Positions 34,575 through 45,252 of a stretch of DNA of 64,000 nt are shown here, piece after piece. The DNA is from Orientallactaga sibirica. Lineage: Eukaryota; Chordata; Mammalia; Rodentia; Dipodidae. Below the pieces are notes generated by a model. That model saw only the letters and a list, made by a program, of their open reading frames with translations. It ran no database searches and was not told the origin of the DNA. The position numbers and the translations under genes were made by a program. Every line of letters begins with the position of its first letter. Position 1 is the stretch's first letter. Where the stretch lies: positions 18,765,501 through 18,829,500 of the forward strand of contig JAEOAD010000045.1 of assembly GCA_036365145.1 (NCBI GenBank), written 5' to 3'.

Positions 34575-34975
34575 AGCTGGGCATGGTGGCACACGCCTTT
34601 AATCCCAGCACTCGGGAGGCAGAGGCAGGAGGATCACCGTGAGTTTAAGGCCAGCCTGAGACTACATAGTGAATTCCAGGTCAGTCTGGGCCAGAGTGAG
34701 ACCCTACCTGGAAAAACAAAAAAAAGAAAAAAGAAAGAAAGAAAGATTAGGGGCTGGAGGCATGACTTGGTGGTTAAGGCGCTTGCCTGCAAAACTAAAG
34801 GACCTCGGTTCGATTCCCCAGCACCCACATAAGCCAGATGCACAAGGGGGTGCATGCATCTGGAGTTCGTTTACAGTGGCTGGGAACACTGACATGCCCA
34901 TTTGCTCTCTCCCTCTTTCCCTCTCTCAAATAAATAAATAATAAGATATTTTTAAAACTTAAAAAAAAAAAGAAA
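34279..34975. repeat. SINEs with a (GAAA)n tract
   Basis: T-SINE + at 34279-34496, (GAAA)n at 34497-34574, B1-like + at 34575-34735, T-SINE + at 34749-34975. Bases 33976-34278 are unique. Confidence 0.85.
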
Positions 34976-34977
34976 GG

Positions 34978-36465
34978 TTAATGAAGATGTGGCACATTTA
35001 CACAATGGAGTTCTACTCAGTGGTAAAGAAAAATGAAGTTATGAAAATTTCTGGAAAATGGATGGATCTGGAAAGGATTATACTTAGTGAGGTAACCCAG
35101 GCCCAGAAAGCCAAATGTCACATGTTCTCTCTCATATGTGGATCCTAGTTACAAATTATTGGACTTCTATGTGAGTAGGAATAAAACTCAGTAGCAGAAG
35201 CCAGTATGCTAGAAAGGGGATATAAAGGGAATAGAAAGGGAGGAAGGGGGGATTTAATAGGATGGTATTATATATATGTAAGAAGAAGAACATATGGGGG
35301 TGAAAAGGCCTAAGTGAAGTCAGGGTAAGAGATTGAGTAAAGGAAAGGTGGAGGGAGGGCTAATCAATATCTAAGAGGATATAAATAAGTCATATGGAAA
35401 CCTACTTTTCTGGACAATGGAACACTCAGAAGCCATAGATTGTTACTAGAAAATATTCAGTGTCAGGGATGGGATACCTTCCAGCGAGTTGTTGGCCAAG
35501 GAGGTCACTGATACCCCCAAAACATTGCAGGTCATTGCCAAGGCCCTTGGTTTCCCACTAGGAATAGATGGTAAGACCCTATTGCTGAAGACTCCACATA
35601 TTTGGGCTGCAAGGTCACTGAGAAATCCTGTTGGAGCAGAGCTGAAAGCCTTTTCCATGTGGACCAACTGACAGAAAACTGGAAAAAGCTATGTTGCATG
35701 CAGTTCAATGGGAGAGAGAGAAATCACCAGTGCAGATATTCAACAGTGAACACTGCAAGCCTTAACTTTGGCCAGCCAGGCCAAATGAGCCAATGGGCGC
35801 AATGATGGCATGTCTGTTATGGGAGAAACCAACCACTCTCTAATTGGACTGGAGGTCCGCTCCATGGGAGGGAATACATCCCTGATACTGAAAACATACA
35901 ACAAGGGTAGTCATGAGCCCTAGGGGTATAACGTCTGCTGGTGTCTGGCTAAATGTATATACTATGCTCAACAAACTGACCAGTAAGCACTTCTCTTAAT
36001 GTCCATACCCATATATTAATACTACTCTCACTTTTGGTTAGAGAAGCTTCTCTTTTCAGATGGCAGTGACCTTGGGATGACCTAGAAGGCACCATGGTGC
36101 TGAGAAGGGACAGAGGAGTGCTCAGCACTGAAATATCTCTATCACATCTTCCAAGGCTCAGGGTCCATTGGGAAGGAGATGGTAGGAAGAATGTAGGAGC
36201 CAAAGGAAGAGTAGGATTCCTTACAAAGTTCTCCTCCAGACACAAAATGGCCTGGATATCCATGACCTCACAATGCCTGACACTACCTACACAAGACCAT
36301 GATAATAGGAGGAAAAGATCATGACATCAAAATAAAAGAGAGACTGATTGAGAGGGGGAGGGGATATGATGGAGAGTGGAGTTTCAAAGGGGAAAGTGGG
36401 GGAGGGAGGGAATTACCATGGGATATTGTCTACAATTATGGAAGTTGTCAATAAAAAAAATTTCA
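34978..36465 (+). mobile_element. L1 3' part, about 1.5 kb, 5'-truncated
   Basis: Starts with the L1 3' region signature (ATGGAGTTCTACTCAG, AAATGGATGGATCTGGAAA, GAGGTAACCCAGGC, CATGTTCTCTCTCATATGTG) and ends at the GTTGTCAATAAAAAAAAT terminus shared with the copy at 15806-15955. No reading frame in it resembles reverse transcriptase, so this is the non-coding 3' end only. Confidence 0.8.
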
Positions 36466-36476
36466 AAAAAAATGAT

Positions 36477-36965
36477 CAGGCTGTGCATGGTGGCTCATGA
36501 CTTTAATACTAGCACTCCAGAGGCAGAGGTAGGAGGATTGCAGTGGGTTCCAGGCCACCCTGAGACTACATAGTAAATTCCAGGTCAGCCTGAGCTAGTG
36601 AGAAACAAAACAAAACAAAACAAAAAAATAGGCGTTATCAGAAAAACTTCTCATGGTCCTTTATTTGTTTGTTTGTTTGTTTGTTTGTCTTCTTTCCTTC
36701 CCTTTAAGCTCCCCTTCTCTTGAAGCTCTCCCTCCTAAAGCGCTAAGCTATAATAAAAATCTTTCTGAACCTTATCCTCTGGTCTGTAGATTTTATTCTT
36801 CAAATTCATAAGATAAGAATCCGGAGACACACCAAAATTATCCATGCATTAGCCAGGAACCCCAAAATGCTGGTATCAGTTCAAGGCTAGACTGGGCTAC
36901 TACACGGTGAGTTTCTTGTCAGCCTTGGCTGGACTATGCATCCAGCCTCAACAAAAGAAACAAAT
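36477..36965. repeat. B1-like SINE, possible LTR 3' end, B1 fragment
   Basis: B1-like + at 36477-36625 and (GTTT)n at 36664-36688. Bases 36690-36840 look like an LTR R-U5 end (TAATAAAAATCTTTCTGAAC, then TTCATAAGATAAGAATCCGG), but ends and duplications were not found. A diverged B1-like fragment lies at 36870-36965. Confidence 0.5.
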
Positions 36966-36999
36966 CCACCAAGTCAACCTCTAAATCAGGGAGCCACTG

Positions 37000-38340
37000 A
37001 CCAATGAAGCATCCCAAATCCTGGGGACTGCAACCTGGGGGCCCGTGGTCCGCAGGAACCACTAACAAGACGGGATTCGGCCTAGCATGGCACTCTGGGA
37101 GTTGTAGTCCTCTTTTGACCCGCACCCGTCTGGGGTTGTGGAACACGGTCTGGGTTGTATAAGTCGTGCTCAAGTCTAGCCTGGATCTAGCGATAGTCCT
37201 ATATGGGATTTTGGCTTAAGGGAGCAATGTCTTTACCTCATCTTCTTGTCATTGGAGCCTATTTCCTCTTGAAGGAGGCAGCGTCACTCCCGTCTCGCAG
37301 ATGAGAAAACTGAGAATGGCCCTGGGCGAGGTGTTAAAATCTACCAAGCAGGTTCTTTGTATGTCTACCCCCAACCTCCTCCTCATCATCCCCAGGCTGC
37401 CGGGGGACACAAAATCTTGACGGTGCTTGGAGTCATACGTTTTAATCGAAGGGGAAACGGAGTCAGCCATCCTGCAAGAACAGCGTCTGCTAAGCTTGGT
37501 CCTGGCCTTGCCCTTGCGCGCCCTTTGCCTCCCCCCGCCCCTAGTGGGCGTGGCCGGGGAATGCCCCACCGTCCCTCGCGTTCACCACCCCTTCGCCAGC
37601 GCGCGCATGGTGCAGTCCGGACTGTTCCACTCGTGCGCGCGGGCGCGGGGGGAGGCGGTGCAACCCGGCGTGCCTCTCCCCACCCCCGCCGCCCCGCTGT
37701 GTGCGCGCGCGCCCGGGTCGCGAGGCCCGTGAGAGAGGTTCCACTACGCCGACCCCAGGGGAGGGCTGCGGCAGGCGGCTTCCGAGCCGCAGCCCGACCT
37801 GGACCCGGTAGCAGCGGGAGCGACGCGCCGTCGCCCGGTGGAGGTGGAGCTGAGCCCCTAGGTCCAGGTAATACGCCCACCCGCCCGTGCCCCGGGTTGG
37901 AGAGTCAACGAGAACGCGGCCGGAGGGAGGGGAGGAGGGTGGGTGTGGCCACGGGCCCGTAGGAGACCAGCGGCTTTCCAGGGTGGTCTGTGCGTGCGCT
38001 CCTTGTGTCCCAGCTCGTAGACCGGGTCTGGGAGCCAGTGCTGAGCCGCTTCTCGGGCCCTTCCGCTAGTGTGGGGGGGGGAGGGGGGCGTGGAGCGCGC
38101 AGACGGGGGAGGTCGGGCAAACTACAACTCCCAGAGAGCTCTGCGCCTCGCGCATGCGCCACCCCAGCTCCCGGCTGGTGGACTTTCAGCTCCAGTGGCT
38201 GGCGTCGGGTTCCAGCGGGCGCTTTTGTGGCCTCGCGTGGCTCTCAAACGTACTACGGCCTCCCCCTTTGGTAGCCTCTGGGGTCGCCCGAGTGGCTGTG
38301 GGTTTGAGGAACTGAGACCTAACCCAGGGCCATCTTTACT
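37000..38340. promoter_or_regulatory. Orphan CpG island, probable bidirectional promoter
   Basis: Bases 37480-38240 are GC-rich and dense in CpG (runs of GCGCGC). A ZNF143/Staf-type site lies on - at 37089-37109 (ACTACAACTCCCAGAGTGCC) and another on + at 38120-38139 (ACTACAACTCCCAGAGAGC). An NRF1-type GCGCATGCGC lies at 38150-38159. A possible plus-strand first-exon donor is GGTCCAG|GTAATACG at about 37868. The reading frames across the island (201 codons on +, 164 on -) look like GC-bias artefacts. It could be a distal alternative first exon of RNF44 or a non-coding RNA promoter; neither is shown by the sequence. Confidence 0.6.
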
Positions 38341-38629
38341 GCATTGAGGATGTCCGAGTCCCGAGAGGTCGAGAGAGGGTTTGTATCTTGCCCCGAATCA
38401 CAAAGCTGTTGTCTGAGAACAGCTCTAGTGGAGCTGGTGCCGAGGGTTGGGGAGGAGAGGAATTGGTGGTGGGATGTGAGGATTCGTCTGTATTCATCTC
38501 CCTGGGTCTGCCAGGCACTGCGCTCCTGGAGCCCGGTTATTTCTCAGGTTGGTGTTGCGCTTCTGATCCCTCTGCAGACTGAGGATTCCCGAGGTGAGGG
38601 ATGGGGGCGAGTCAGAAAACGGGAGTGGA

Positions 38630-38930
38630 GCCGGGCGTGGTGGCGCACGCCTTTAAATCCCAGCACTCGGGAGGCATAGGTGAGAGGATCGCCGTGAGTT
38701 CGAGGCCACCCTGAGACTAGAGAATTCCAGGTCAACCTGGGCTTGAGAGAGACCCTACCTCGAAACTTCTCCCCCCCCCAAAAAAAAAAAATGGGGAAAG
38801 GAGAAAGGGCTCAGTGGGTAAGTGCACTTAAGTGTTCTTGCTGTACAAGCTTGAGGTCCTGATCTGTGATTTCGATCCCCAGCACCCATGTATAAAGCTA
38901 GGCGTGGCCCACATGCCTGTAACCCCAGTC
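38630..38930 (+). repeat. B1-like SINE and a B4/ID-like SINE
   Basis: B1-like + at 38630-38775, close to consensus; then an older tRNA-type SINE at about 38803-38930 (GGCTCAGTGGGTAAGTGC ... GATCCCCAGCACCC). Confidence 0.7.
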
Positions 38931-40059
38931 CTGTGGGAACAAGAGATGGGAGAATCGCTGGGGCTCATGGATCAGGTATGGTGATAACAATGGCAGCTCT
39001 GGGATCAGTGAAAATTTCCATTTCAAGGAAACAGGTGGAGTGAGGAGGATGACAGCCATCTTTTCTGGTCTGCACATGTTCGCGTACTGAACTTGCACAT
39101 CTGTGCTATACACACACACGTGCACAAAAATAAAAGTTCCTGCATTCTCACCATACACACAAAACACACATACAGTTGTAGACCCAGGGAATCACACTTC
39201 TACCCTCTGAGTTAAATACCTATTAAGAGCCACTGTTAACTGAGATTGGTACAACAGAAGGTAGAGGGGTTCTTAAAGCCATAGTGCTCCAGAAAGACAC
39301 AGCACACTGCATTTACTCCTGTCTGTTTAGTAACTTACAGCAGATGAACAGTGCCAAGTGAGTAAACAGCTTCCGTCATTAATATTACCTGTTCCGACTT
39401 TACAGAGGAGGGACTGAGGTGGAGGGAGGCTAAATGACTTAACCAGGGTCTCAAAGCTGGACCCAGAATACTGCCTGCACACATGAGTCAAAGACCCAGA
39501 CACCCCCAGTCCTTGGCCATGTGCACAAATGATTAGTTCTTTTGAAGAGGTAAAACTTAGGGCAGAGAGGACTTAAAGGCGGCCTGTCAATTCCCTCCCT
39601 GGTGTGTGAGGCTCTGGGCTCCAGTCTCAGGCTCTCTGGTGTCTTGGGAGATCTGAGTCCTGAACTGGCTCCACCAGACTCTGCAGTGTGCCCCACAGTT
39701 CCAACCTCTAAGTGCTTCCTGGGCTCCATCTTGTGAAGAAGGCTTTGACAGGTGAGGGGGAAGGAGTAGAGAACTTTGTGGCCCAGAGGAGGGACACAGC
39801 CAGCTGTCTAGATTCTGATGGTAGATGGGAACCCTGGTTGTGTAATCCCCCACCCCCACCCCAAGCAGGAAATAATGTCCACACCCTCTTCCTGCCTCAG
39901 CCTGCCAAAGCCTTGTCCATCTGCAGAAGCTGCCTCAAGAAGCTAGAATATAGCAGCAACTGCTTTGCCCTTGGAAGGATCAGGATTTGAGTCCCTCCCA
40001 TCCGTTCTTTGTGCTCTGAAGCCACCCACCAGCCCCCGATCCTATGTGGTCTTCTTCTT
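38931..40059. other. Unique intergenic stretch
   Basis: About 1.1 kb with no repeats or recognised exons. It includes a short (AC)n-rich patch at 39108-39172. Confidence 0.5.
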
Positions 40060-40851
40060 TTTTATATTTTTATTTTTTGGTTTTTTGAGGGTCTCACTCT
40101 AGCCCATGCTGACCGGGAATTCACTATCTCACTATGTAGTCTTAGGGTAGTGATACTCCTGCCTCTGCCTCCCGAGTGTTGGGATTAAAGGCGTGCGCCA
40201 CCACGCCCAGCCCCGTGTGGTCTTCTTGTGCCTTGGAACATGGGTGCCTTTAAAATATATATACATATATATGTATATATATTTGCAAGCAGAGTGAGAG
40301 GCAGCGAATGGGCGTGCCAGGGCTTCTAGCCACTGCAGATGAACTCCAGATGTATGTGCTACCTTGTGCATCTGGCTTTACGTGGATACTGTGGAACTGA
40401 TCCCTGGTCTTTCGCTTTGCTAGCAGGGGTGTTAACCGTTAAGGCACCTCTTCAGCCTGACATGTGCTTTTTAATTTTTATTTATTTATTTATTTTTGGT
40501 TTAGGGTCTCACTCTGGTTCATGCTGACCTGGAATCAACTGTGTAGTCTCAGAGTGGCCTCGAAGTCACGGCGGTCCTCCTATTTCTGCCTCCCTCAATG
40601 CTGGGATTAAAGGCATGTGCCACCTTGCCCGGCTGACAAGAGTTTTTAAAAAAAGTATTTATTTGAGAGAGATACAGAAATGGGCAGGTAGAGAGAGAGA
40701 ATGAGCATGCCAGGGCCTCCAGCCACAGCAAACAAACTCCAGATGCATGCACCCCTTGTGCATCTGGTTTATGTGGGTCCTGGGGAGTCGAACCTGGGTC
40801 CTTTGGCTTTGCAGGCAAGTGCTTTAACCATGAAACTATCTCTCCAGCCCC
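40060..40851 (-). repeat. Alternating B1-like and T-SINE elements, all on -
   Basis: B1-like at 40060-40213, T-SINE at 40240-40458, B1-like at 40468-40633, T-SINE at 40640-40851. Confidence 0.87.
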
Positions 40852-42548
40852 CTGACGTGTGCTTTTGATCAGTAATCATGGAGGGGAGAGACATCACCAT
40901 TCACCTCAGTTACCTTTTCTGTAAAGCTAGGCGAACACTGGCACCTACCTCTTAGCTCCTTGTGAGAGAGTTGGATATCCCTAGGCTTTGCCAGAGACCT
41001 GAGGACTTTGAATTTCTGTGCAGAACTTCAATAGACCCCAGGCAGCCACCCCCATCTGTGCTTTCTAAAGCTCACTTGTTTGGGTCACCCTTCTGGGTTT
41101 TGTGGTTGAGGGAAGTGCCTTCCTGTCTGAACCACTTTCCCCTCTTAGAGTAAACAACACCTGCAGGCAGGGGGATGGGCTGTGATGAGGAAGAGGCACA
41201 CAGTCATGTGACCACATCCCCTCCCCATATGGGGATTCTAGAGCAAAGGATCTTGAAAAATCTTGATTTCTGTCTTTTGCTGACAAATTAGGAAATTGGT
41301 AAAAATTGTGCCTCCTTCCCATCTGCTCCATGCTGTTTTGCATGTGCCTAGTAAAGTTTTCCTATTTGAGATGCGTATTTAGCCTTGGAGAGATTTACTG
41401 AGAGCTTCCACGGCCAGGCCCCAGTTACCAACCTGAACAAGACCATGTATGAGGAAAGAGATTTCCTGGCCAAAGAGGACTGTGGGCAAACCCACAGCTC
41501 CACCTTTGGGCATCTACTACCCAGTGATTGCCGGGTCCTGGCTGAGTCTGCCCTGCTAGTAGCTGGCAGGAAAGCCTCATGGAGACAGTCAGCTTTTAGC
41601 TTTTCTGATGGACTGTGATGATAATTTTACCAGGTCAAGGAAGACCCATGACAGGCTGTCTGAGCTAACCCAAGGCTTGACCAGAATGTTGCAGAAATGG
41701 GTTGGTAGGGTTGACATATGAGGTGGGGAAAATGAGACAGTCAGGGACACAGTGGCTTAAAAATCCTTATTAGGAAGCTGGGTGTGGTGGTGCATGCCTT
41801 TAATCCCAGCACTCAGGGAGGCAGAGGTAGGAGGATTGCCATGAGTTCAAGGCCAGCCTGAGACTACAGAGTGAATTCCAGGTCAGCCTGGGCTAGAGTG
41901 AAACCCTACCTCGAAAACCAAAAAAAAAAAAAAAAATCCTTCTTAGGGTCATTTTCAGCGGGAGGAAAGTGGCCTTATCAGGTCACTTCACCTGTGCAGG
42001 TCTCAGACCCTGGAGTGCTCCTATGATGCCGAACTTCAGTAAAGGCTGGGTGTCCATGCCCTTAAAAGGGTCGAGTCCCCTAAGCCAGAATGTGGACTCT
42101 TGAGTGAGACAGGGTTCTGTGCAAATGAAACAGCTTGAGGTGAAGGTCAGGGTGCAGCTAACCTGTGTATAGGGAAGTGGAGTTCAGTTCAAGCTCTAGA
42201 CATTGCACACAGCTTCCTGAAAGGGTAGCAGAACCTCAAAAGGCAGAAAAGAGGAATAGATTGGTAGAAAAGGTGAGAGGGATTTCCAGGCAGGAAGTAG
42301 GCAGGTACCAAGGGCCCCAGAGAGCACACTCAGGGTGTGGGAAGGGGCCAGAAGAGTTGACCCCAACAAACTAGTAAGGGAGAAGTTAAATGCATCCCAA
42401 GACCAGTTTACTTGTAGGTGGCAGTAGGGAACCACTGTAGGTTCTAACTTATAGGAGCAGGCAGGGGTGCTCACTAGACATCTTTGAATATAGGCAGGTT
42501 TTCAAATTGCCTGTAGATTGTGGAGAAAAGGTTGAAAGAGACATAGGT
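40852..42548. other. Mostly unique intergenic DNA with one B1-like SINE
   Basis: Unique sequence at 40852-41775 and 41936-42548, separated by a B1-like SINE + at 41776-41935. No exon, domain or strong promoter motif was recognised. Confidence 0.5.
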
Positions 42549-44090
42549 GGGCTGGAGGGATGGCTTAGCGGTTAAGGAACTTGCCTGCGAAGCCAGAGGA
42601 CCCAGGTTCGATTACCCAGGACCCACGTAAGCCAGATGCACAAGGTGACGCATGCGTCTGGAGTTCATCTGCTGTGGCTGGAGGCTCTGATGCACCCATT
42701 TGCATTCTCTATCTGCCTCTTTCAGTTAAAAGAGAGAGAGAGATAGGTGAAGGGAAAATTCAATAAGGAGCCAATAAAAGACCTCATGTATGTGCACATG
42801 TGATTTCGTGTACACGTAGTTTGGCTGGCAGATAGTGTTTGGCATTCCAGGTAACATCTGTGGTACTGTATCATGAACTTGATCTTGTGTTGCTTAGAGA
42901 TCTGCAGACAGCTCCTGGGTACCACCCCTAGTCACTGGGTTACTGTACTGGCCCTACATCCACAGTAGTACTGATTGGTCTAAAAGACATTCTCATAAGC
43001 AGGTCTGTTCTCTGAATTTCCTTCCGGATCCTTCCCATTGGCTACTTTTCCTGAAGGGGGAGTTTTTTTGTTTTTCTTTTCTTCAAGATAGGATCTTGCT
43101 CTAGAATTTACTCTGTATTGTCAGGCTGACCTCAAATTCACAGCGGTTCTCCTACCTCAGCCTCTCTGAGTGCTGGGATTAAAGGTGTGTGTGTGTGTAT
43201 GCATACCATGGCGTATGTATGGAGGTCAAAGGACAATTTTTTGGGTAGGTCATTGGAGGTAGAGTTTCTCTCTGAATCTCTCTTTGTTTGTTGCTGCCCT
43301 TGCCACCCCCTCCCCTTCCAGGACATTCTCCTTTTCCACCTCCCATCTCTGTCATGCTGGGATAACAGAAGCCCACCATGTTTCCCCTCTTTATATGTGG
43401 GGCCTGAGTACCAAGCTTGAACTATGAGTGCTGTATCCACTGAGCCATCTCTCCAGCCCTGTGTAGAATTTTTTTAAAGCAAATATACAGTATCAAAATA
43501 AAATGTAAGGCCAGGTGTGGTGGCACATGCCTTAAGTCCCAGTGCTTGGGAGGCAGAAATGGGAGGATTGCTGAATTTGAGGTCAGCCTGGAACTAAAGA
43601 GTGTCAGGTCACTTGGGCTAGAGTGAGGCCCTACCTTGAAAAAACCCTAAAGTAAAATAAAATGTAAGCCAGCATAGGGATGCATGTTTGCAATCCTAGC
43701 ACTTGGGAAGTGGAGACAGGAGGATTAGGAGTTCAAGGCCAGCCTCAGCTATGTAACAAATTTGAGACCAGCCTAGACTGAGACTGTCTCTCAAAAAAAA
43801 TAAATAATAATAAAATTACATTTAAAAACATGCCCTGGGGGCTGGGGAGATGACTTAGTGAATAAAGCAAACCTAAGACTGGAGTTCAGACCCCCAGGAC
43901 CCAGCACCTATAATCTCAGCTTGAAGGAGGCAGAGGTAGGATTCCTGTGGCAAGCTAGCTAGCTAGACTAGCTGAGTCTGTGAGCTCTGGGCTCAAGTGA
44001 GAGACTCTCCCTCAGTAAAATAAAGATGAGCATGATTAAGGAAGAGACAGAGTTAATCTCCAGTCTCTACATGCACCCCCACACAGGCAC
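42549..44090. repeat. SINE cluster left of the RNF44 promoter
   Basis: T-SINE + at 42549-42735; B1-like - at 43060-43185 followed by (TG)n; an old B4-like - at about 43200-43460; B1-like + at 43509-43670; an older B1-like + at 43672-43800; a B4-like + at 43839-44085. Bases 42736-43058 are unique. Confidence 0.7.
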
Positions 44091-44930
44091 ACACAAAAAA
44101 CAAGCCCTGTTCTCCTGATGCAACTCTCCTGGAAGACAGTTGTTAGTTTCCTGCATGCAGATGTGGTGTATAACTAATTAAAATTGATAATACTGTTGAC
44201 ATCTTGTTCAGTATCTTGGTTTCAATTTTTTTATTTTTGAGATACAAAATAAATCCAAGAAATAAGAGGAAGTAAGCCCCCATCCTGTCACCACCATACA
44301 TGTTTGACAGCGACAACCATCTTGCGCAGGTTCCCTGTTTGGGACTGGGCCTGGTGGTAGCCCCATAGCAGATATGATAACTACGCCCATTATTATAGTC
44401 TCACCGTCCTTACTAGACGTGCTGCAGCTCAGGGATGTTTAGGGTATTGCTAATGTTTGTGTTTTTTGTTTGTTTATATATGGGATGGAGAGGTGAAACC
44501 ACTTTGCTTGTTTGCCTCGGGAGGCATTCTAAGGAGAACATGGCTCTGCTTCCACTTGGGTTCAAATCCTACTTTTCCCAGCTGTGTTATACTCACTGTA
44601 CAGTAAGAGGGACTTGCTGTCATAATCCCCTAGCTTTCTACCTGGGAAGGGGTAGAGAACTAAAACACAGGGCTTGGGGAGGTGGCTCCGTGGTTAAAGG
44701 CGCTTGCTGGCAAGGTCTTGCGGGCCGAGTTCAGTTCCCCAGCAATTCCTCAAAGCCAAACACAAAGGGGTGCTGCTTCTGGAGTTGGGTTTTAGAGAGC
44801 TAAACTACGGACGTGAAGACCACAAGCTGTTCCCAGGATCCGCGGATCACGGGCCGGGCTACCGCACTTTAGTCCTGGCTCCGTTCCCGGGCCACGCTGG
44901 GGGCAGGGCGGTGAAATGTTTGTGTGACGC
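44091..44930. other. Unique DNA and an old T-SINE upstream of the RNF44 island
   Basis: Unique at 44091-44671. A diverged T-SINE or B2-like SINE + lies at 44672-44795. The CpG-rich region begins near 44830. Confidence 0.55.
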
Positions 44931-45252
44931 CAGCGAGGCCGGACCAATCCCTTCGTCCCGGAGACGTTGGCTCGTGGATGTGGGTCACCAGTCATTGGTC
45001 TCTTGACCAATCTGGGCTGTCCCAGGTTTTTAAAGGGGCCGCGTAGCGTAGTATAAACAAGGAGCTGGGCGGGGGTTATGATGTCATCGAGGTCCTGCAG
45101 CTCTTGGAAGTGATGTCATCTCCGGGCAGCTTGCCGGCCCGGGAAGCACCCCGGCTGGCTGAAGCTGCGTCCCTGTAGCCCGTCCGAGGTAGCCTCACTG
45201 CACTTGAGAGTCCTAAGCGGCGCCCGGTCCACGAGAAGGTAACCATGGCCCG
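44930..45252 (+). promoter_or_regulatory. RNF44: RNF44 promoter and candidate first exon
   Basis: A CpG island with CCAAT boxes (GGACCAATCCC at 44941-44951; inverted ATTGGT near 44995 and GACCAATCT near 45005), a TATA-like AGTATAAACA near 45050, and two CRE-like TGATGTCATC sites at 45079-45088 and 45111-45120. A first exon probably starts around 45080-45130. It could end at CCCG|GTAAGT (45252) or GAGAAG|GTAACC (45238). The distance to the 3' end (about 10 kb) fits the compact human gene. The start and donor are inferred. Confidence 0.6.

Noticed and set aside
34978..36465. Possible processed pseudogene in a 1.5-kb SINE-free block with an A-rich 3' end
   Set aside because: The sequence matches L1 3'-end signatures and shares its terminus with another copy at 15806-15955.
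36690..36840. Solo LTR
   Set aside because: Only an R-U5-like end with AATAAA is visible; no TG...CA ends or target duplication, so kept only as a low-confidence fragment.
37357..37962. 201-codon frame (and a 164-codon antisense frame) in the CpG island
   Set aside because: Arg/Pro/Gly-rich translation typical of GC-rich non-coding DNA, open on both strands, no domain.
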